NCBI GenBank assembly: GCA_035547155.1
Contig: DASZVJ010000253.1
Coordinates: 1 to 9,215, forward strand
Direction: 5' to 3'
DNA from: CAZNMF01 sp035547155
Lineage (GTDB): Bacteria > Acidobacteriota > Vicinamibacteria > Vicinamibacterales > SCN-69-37
DNA length: 9,215 bases
In this document: piece after piece, positions 5,362 through 9,215 of the stretch
Layout: each line of letters begins with the position of its first letter
Numbering within the stretch: position 1 is the stretch's first letter
Made by a program: the position numbers and the translations under genes
The notes under the pieces: generated by a model
Told to the model about the DNA's origin: nothing
Databases searched by the model: none
What the model saw: only the letters and a program-made list of their open reading frames with translations

Positions 5362-7797
5362 ATGGCAGACCAGGTGACACGCGTCGAGACCAGCGCATCG
5401 GAACGGTCGTTCTCCGTTCCCGCGGATGTGCCGGTGCTTCCGCTTCGCGACACGGTCCTGTTCCCGAATTCCTTCATGCCGCTCGCCGTCGCGCGCGAGT
5501 CCTCCGTCAAGCTCATCGACGAAGCGATCGCCAGCGCGAAAGTCATCGGCGTGTTCACGCAGAAGGATCCCGGACAGGAAGATCCTGGCGAGGCCGATCT
5601 GCACGAGATCGGCACGCTCACGCACATTCACAAGATGTTCAAGCTGCCGGACGGCAGCCTGCGGTTGATCGTCCAGGGCTTGACGCGCATCAAGCTGACG
5701 CACGTGCTCGCGACGAAGCCGTATCTGCGCGCCGAGATCAGCGAAGTACCGGACGTCGTCCGCGAGGCCGACGCGCTGGAGATCGACGCGCTCGAGCGGA
5801 ACATCCGCGCGAACTTCGGCCAGGTCGTCCAGCTGTCGCCGGTGCTCTCGGAAGATCTGACGGCGCTCGCGGCGAACATCACGGACATTTCGCGCCTGGC
5901 CGACTTCATCGCCTCCAGCTTGAGCACGATCAACACGGCGACGCGTCAGGAATTGCTGTCGACGCCCGAGGTGCGCACGCGCCTCGATCAGCTCAACCGC
6001 ATCCTGACGAAGGAGCTCGAGGTCCTCGAGCTGGGATCGAAGATCCAGTCGCAGGTGCAGTCCGAGGTCGGTAAGGGCCAGCGCGAGTACTTCCTGCGCG
6101 AGCAGATGAAGGCGATCCAGAAGGAGCTCGGCGAGGGCGACGATCAGGCCAAGGAGCTCGACGAGCTGCGCGCGAAGATCGACGCCGCGGGCATGCCCGA
6201 CGAGGTGAAGAAGGAAGCGCTGCGCGAGCTGGATCGGCTCTCGAAGATGCCGGCCGCCGCGGCGGAGTACACCGTCGCGCGGACGTACATCGACTGGCTC
6301 GTGGCGCTGCCGTGGGCGAAGCGCACGGACGAGGTCATCGATCTCGTGCGGACCAAGCAGGTGCTCGACGCCGATCACTCCGGCCTCGATCGCCTCAAGG
6401 ACCGCATCATCGAGTACCTCGCGGTGCGCAAGCTGAAGCCGGAGACCAAGAGCCCAATCCTGTGCTTCGTGGGCCCTCCGGGCGTCGGCAAGACGTCGCT
6501 GGCCAAGTCGATCGCGACGTCGCTCGGACGGAAGTTCGTTCGCGTGTCGCTCGGCGGCATGCGCGACGAGGCGGAGATCCGCGGCCATCGGCGGACGTAC
6601 ATCGGCGCGCTGCCGGGCCAGATCATCCAGGGCCTGCGCCGCGCGGAGTCGAAGAATCCGGTGTTCATCCTCGACGAGATCGACAAGCTCGGCTCGGACT
6701 TCCGCGGCGATCCCGCGTCGGCCCTGCTCGAGGTGCTCGATCCCGAACAGAACAACACGTTCCGCGATCACTATCTGGACGTGCCGTTCGATCTGTCCGA
6801 GGTGCTGTTCATCACGACCGCGAACGTGCTCGACACGATTCCGGCGCCGCTGCGCGACCGGATGGAAGTGCTCGACCTGTCCGGCTACACCGAGGAGGAG
6901 AAGCTCGCCATCGCGCGGGATCACCTCGTCGCGCGGCAGGTCGCGAACAACGGCTTGTCACCGGAACGCGTGACGTTCACCGACGCGGCGCTCGCGGCGA
7001 TCATCCGCGGTTACACGCGTGAGGCGGGTGTCCGGAACCTCGAACGCGAGATCGGCTCCGTCTGCCGCAAGATCGCGCGCAAGCAGGCCGAGGGCGATAC
7101 GGCCGCGATCGTCGTCACGCCGCAGGTCGTCGTGGATCTGCTCGGGGCGCCGAGGCATCTCGACGAGGAGATGCGCGATCGCACGAAGGATCCGGGCGTG
7201 GCGGTCGGACTCGCGTGGACGCCGGTCGGCGGCGACGTGTTGTTCGTCGAAGCGTCGCGCATGCCGGGCGGCAGCCAGCTGACGCTCACCGGTCAGCTCG
7301 GCGACGTCATGAAGGAATCGGCGCGCATCGCGCTGTCGTGGTTCCGCGCGAACGCGTCGCGCTACGGCGTGGATCCGGGGTTCTATCGCGACTCGGAGAT
7401 CCACCTGCATGTGCCGGCCGGTGCGATCCCCAAGGACGGCCCGTCCGCGGGCGTGACGATGGTGACGGCGCTCGCGTCGGCGCTGTCGGGACGTCCGGTA
7501 CGTCCGGATCTGGCGATGACCGGTGAGATCACGCTGTCCGGCCGTGTGCTGCCGGTCGGCGGGATCAAGGAGAAGGTCCTCGCGGCCCGCCGCATGGGCA
7601 TCCGCGAGGTCATCCTGCCTCGACAGAACGAGAAGAACATCGTCGAGGATCTGACGCCGGAGCAGCGCCGCGACCTGACCGTGCACTACGTGTCGGAGAT
7701 GGACGAAGTGCTGATGCTCGCGCTGACGCCCGCCGCACGCAAGGCGGACGTGACTCGTCACGAAGAGCCGGTTCGGCCGCGATTCAGCCTCGCCTGA
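5362..7797 (+). CDS. lon: ATP-dependent protease Lon (LonA)
   Basis: An 811-residue cytoplasmic AAA+ serine protease that unfolds and degrades misfolded and short-lived regulatory proteins as a homohexamer. The domain order is complete. The N-terminal substrate-binding LON domain (about 20-215, beginning VPVLPLRDTVLFP) is followed by a coiled helical region (to about 320). The AAA+ module has Walker A GPPGVGKT (371-378), Walker B FILDEID (435-441, D438/E439) and LRDRME with the following sensor region. The C-terminal protease domain has the catalytic dyad S695 (PKDGPSAGV) and K738 (GGIKEKV), 43 residues apart as in E. coli (S679/K722). Length is typical of LonA (about 780-820), and lack of membrane segments excludes LonB. 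The start is supported by AAAGGGGA six bases upstream of the ATG. A strong terminator follows the stop. No CIRCE or clear heat-shock promoter is visible upstream, so its control is undetermined. Confidence 0.98.
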   Translation: MADQVTRVETSASERSFSVPADVPVLPLRDTVLFPNSFMPLAVARESSVKLIDEAIASAKVIGVFTQKDPGQEDPGEADLHEIGTLTHIHKMFKLPDGSLRLIVQGLTRIKLTHVLATKPYLRAEISEVPDVVREADALEIDALERNIRANFGQVVQLSPVLSEDLTALAANITDISRLADFIASSLSTINTATRQELLSTPEVRTRLDQLNRILTKELEVLELGSKIQSQVQSEVGKGQREYFLREQMKAIQKELGEGDDQAKELDELRAKIDAAGMPDEVKKEALRELDRLSKMPAAAAEYTVARTYIDWLVALPWAKRTDEVIDLVRTKQVLDADHSGLDRLKDRIIEYLAVRKLKPETKSPILCFVGPPGVGKTSLAKSIATSLGRKFVRVSLGGMRDEAEIRGHRRTYIGALPGQIIQGLRRAESKNPVFILDEIDKLGSDFRGDPASALLEVLDPEQNNTFRDHYLDVPFDLSEVLFITTANVLDTIPAPLRDRMEVLDLSGYTEEEKLAIARDHLVARQVANNGLSPERVTFTDAALAAIIRGYTREAGVRNLEREIGSVCRKIARKQAEGDTAAIVVTPQVVVDLLGAPRHLDEEMRDRTKDPGVAVGLAWTPVGGDVLFVEASRMPGGSQLTLTGQLGDVMKESARIALSWFRANASRYGVDPGFYRDSEIHLHVPAGAIPKDGPSAGVTMVTALASALSGRPVRPDLAMTGEITLSGRVLPVGGIKEKVLAARRMGIREVILPRQNEKNIVEDLTPEQRRDLTVHYVSEMDEVLMLALTPAARKADVTRHEEPVRPRFSLA

Positions 7798-7825
7798 TCG
7801 CGCGCGACCGCGGGGCGAAGACGCG

Positions 7826-7865
7826 AACGCCGGCAGGACGGATTGTCCTGCCGGCGTTTTTCTTT
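7826..7865 (+). terminator. Rho-independent terminator of lon
   Basis: A perfect 14-bp stem (7826-7839 with 7845-7858) closes a 5-base loop (GGATT) and runs into a U-rich tail (five T, C, three T). It begins 28 bases after the lon stop. The minus-strand reading lacks a comparable U-run, so it is mainly a plus-strand terminator. The converging Nudix gene ends at 7876, and its transcript has no separate terminator visible here. Confidence 0.9.
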
Positions 7866-7875
7866 GTACGAACGG

Positions 7876-8436
7876 TTATCGCGATCGCGCGAGCGGGACG
7901 CGCTTGTCGAGCATCGCAAGCCCCAGCACCGTCTTCATGTCGATGATTTCGCCACTGCGCACGAGCGACCATGCCTGCGCGAGCGTGAACGTCTTCGGCT
8001 CGATGTCTTCGTCCTCGTCGCCCGCGCGCGGCCGAGCGGGCCTCGTCAAACCTCGGCAGAGATAGAACGTCATGTGCTCGTCGCAGAATCCCGGCGTCGG
8101 GTAGTAGTCGCCGAGACGCGTGATCCGCGACGGCCGTAATCCAATCTCTTCCTCACATTCGCGGCGTGCGGCGCGATCGGGCCGCTCGCCCGGCTCGAGC
8201 GTGCCGGCCGGCAGCTCCCAGATTCGGCGGTTCAGCACGTAGCGGAACTGTCGAATCAGGATCACGCGATTCGGCGCCGGTTGAGGAATCAGCACGACCG
8301 ATCCTCGATGGCGCACGATCTCCATCGTCGCCGCGCGGCCGCCGGGCATGACGATGCGATCGCGCTCGATCGTGAAAACGCGTCCAGTGTAGAGCACGTC
8401 GCGTGTCGGCGCCGTGCGGCTTCGCTTGCGTGCCAT
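7876..8436 (-). CDS. Nudix hydrolase, ADP-ribose pyrophosphatase type
   Basis: A 186-residue Nudix hydrolase, a Mg2+-dependent enzyme that cleaves nucleoside diphosphate derivatives. The Nudix box is a perfect match to G-x5-E-x7-R-E-U-x-E-E-x-G-U at residues 78-100 (G78, E84, R92-E93, E96-E97, G99). A proline-rich YYPTPGFCDEH segment lies about 12-20 residues beyond the box (P113, P115). It contains the downstream proline that marks the ADP-ribose pyrophosphatase subgroup (NudF-like). The upstream VILIRQFRY and WELPAGTLEPGE segments are also typical of that subgroup. The predicted reaction is ADP-ribose to AMP plus ribose 5-phosphate, although related sugar nucleotides cannot be excluded. Its ATG lies one base after the stop of the upstream pseudouridine synthase gene (TGA-C-ATG). 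Its ribosome site AAAGGA sits inside that gene, so the two are almost surely one operon with coupled translation. Confidence 0.92.
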   Translation of the reverse strand: MARKRSRTAPTRDVLYTGRVFTIERDRIVMPGGRAATMEIVRHRGSVVLIPQPAPNRVILIRQFRYVLNRRIWELPAGTLEPGERPDRAARRECEEEIGLRPSRITRLGDYYPTPGFCDEHMTFYLCRGLTRPARPRAGDEDEDIEPKTFTLAQAWSLVRSGEIIDMKTVLGLAMLDKRVPLARSR

Positions 8437-8437
8437 G

Positions 8438-9215
8438 TCAGTCCTTTCGCGTCTGCGCGTGGGCGCTGGCGCCGCGCTTCAGTGTATCGACGATGTGCTG
8501 GAGATCCGCGGGAAGCGGTGCGTCGAATGTCAGCTGTCTGCCGTCTGCGGGATGTGTGAACGACAGATGCGATGCGTGCAGGAACGGACGATCCAATCGT
8601 GCGACGGCCGCGAGCGACGCAGCCGGGTGCCGTCGGACGCCGCCGTAGAGATCGTCACCGACGACCGGAAATCCCGCTTCGCTCAGATGGACGCGAATCT
8701 GATGGGTGCGTCCCGTATGAATCCGTACGCGCACGAGCGAAACACCATTCAGCTGCTCGACGTCGGAGACAACGGTCTTCGCGTCACGCGCGTGTCGCGC
8801 GCGGCTCGAGATGCGCTGGCGATGTTTCGGATCGCGGCCGAGCGGTTGATCGAACGTCCGTCCAACGATCGGCCGTCCCCACACGAGCGCCGTGTATTCC
8901 TTGTCGACGAGCCGATCGTGAAACTGCTGCGCAAGCGCGCGATGCGCGCGATCGTGCTTCGCGATGACCATCACGCCCGACGTGCCCTTGTCGAGTCGAT
9001 GCACGATTCCCGGCCGCTGCGTGCCACCGATGCCGCTCAGCCCGCGTACGTGGTGCAAGAGCGCGTTGACGAGCGTCCCCGCGGCATGACCGGCGGCCGG
9101 ATGCACCACCATGCCCGCCGGCTTGTCGACGACGACGAGGTCGTCATCGTCGTAGAGGACTCGAAGGGGGAGCGCTTCCGGCTGCGGCGTGCTCGGCGCG
9201 GGCTCAGGCAGCTCG
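8438..9215 (-). CDS. RluA/RluD family pseudouridine synthase, 5'-truncated by window edge
   Basis: Converts specific uridines in structured RNA (23S rRNA for RluD/RluC, rRNA or tRNA for RluA) to pseudouridine. The reading frame stays open to the window's right edge. The part visible before the Met at 9112 includes RVLYDDDDLVVVDKPAGM, the conserved start of the catalytic domain, so 9112 is not the true start. The signature HRLDKGTSG holds the catalytic aspartate (codon 8990-8992). GRTHQIRVH and GDDLYGG motifs follow, and the C-terminus is complete at the TGA at 8438-8440. The truncated N-terminus ends in a proline-rich linker (ELPEPAPSTPQPE), consistent with an S4 RNA-binding domain lying just outside, which would favour an RluD/RluC-like enzyme. 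The target site cannot be told from sequence. It forms an operon with the Nudix gene. Confidence 0.93.
   Translation of the reverse strand, partial: ELPEPAPSTPQPEALPLRVLYDDDDLVVVDKPAGMVVHPAAGHAAGTLVNALLHHVRGLSGIGGTQRPGIVHRLDKGTSGVMVIAKHDRAHRALAQQFHDRLVDKEYTALVWGRPIVGRTFDQPLGRDPKHRQRISSRARHARDAKTVVSDVEQLNGVSLVRVRIHTGRTHQIRVHLSEAGFPVVGDDLYGGVRRHPAASLAAVARLDRPFLHASHLSFTHPADGRQLTFDAPLPADLQHIVDTLKRGASAHAQTRKD

Noticed and set aside
5278..6924. Long minus-strand open frame (548 codons) opposite lon
   Set aside because: Same GC-bias shadow effect. The composition is low-complexity (Arg, Leu, Asp, His), with no domain and no ribosome site judged convincing, and it is opposite intact Lon.

Overview
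The window is a GC-rich (roughly 65%), densely coding bacterial chromosome segment made almost entirely of housekeeping genes. No phage, transposon, CRISPR or plasmid signature is visible. Gene content, codon use and the presence of a TPR lipoprotein suggest an Acidobacteriota-like genome (for example Vicinamibacteria), or failing that a deltaproteobacterial/myxococcal one. This assignment is an inference from general impression and is only moderately secure.

Layout, left to right. Positions 1-422 hold no gene. They contain a strong terminator for an upstream plus-strand transcript (55-100), a degenerate heptamer-periodic repeat (223-333), and the terminator of the next gene (352-390). A minus-strand TPR lipoprotein (423-1409) is followed, divergently, by a bifunctional RelA/SpoT-type (p)ppGpp synthetase/hydrolase (1637-3796, plus strand). 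Its 3' end nearly abuts the 3' end of a minus-strand pair, rpmB (ribosomal protein L28) then ridA (3806-4398). A 346-base intergenic region (4399-4744) contains the rpmB promoter on one strand and, on the other, a very good sigma-54-type promoter for a DksA/TraR-family zinc-finger gene (4745-5191). After a 170-base gap with two interlocking inverted repeats comes lon (5362-7797, plus strand), closed by a textbook terminator. The right end is a minus-strand pair: an RluA/RluD-family pseudouridine synthase, cut by the window edge, followed one base later by an ADP-ribose-pyrophosphatase-type Nudix hydrolase.

The functional theme is growth control and stress. The window holds the enzyme that makes and destroys (p)ppGpp, a DksA-like protein of the family that works with ppGpp at RNA polymerase, the Lon quality-control protease, a ribosomal protein, an rRNA-modification enzyme and two metabolite-damage enzymes (RidA and Nudix). 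I found no clear previously undescribed system. The most interesting items are regulatory: the sigma-54-like promoter with upstream inverted repeats before the dksA-like gene, the pseudoknot-topology repeats before lon, the symmetric divergent promoter at the lipoprotein/rel boundary, and the heptamer-periodic repeat.
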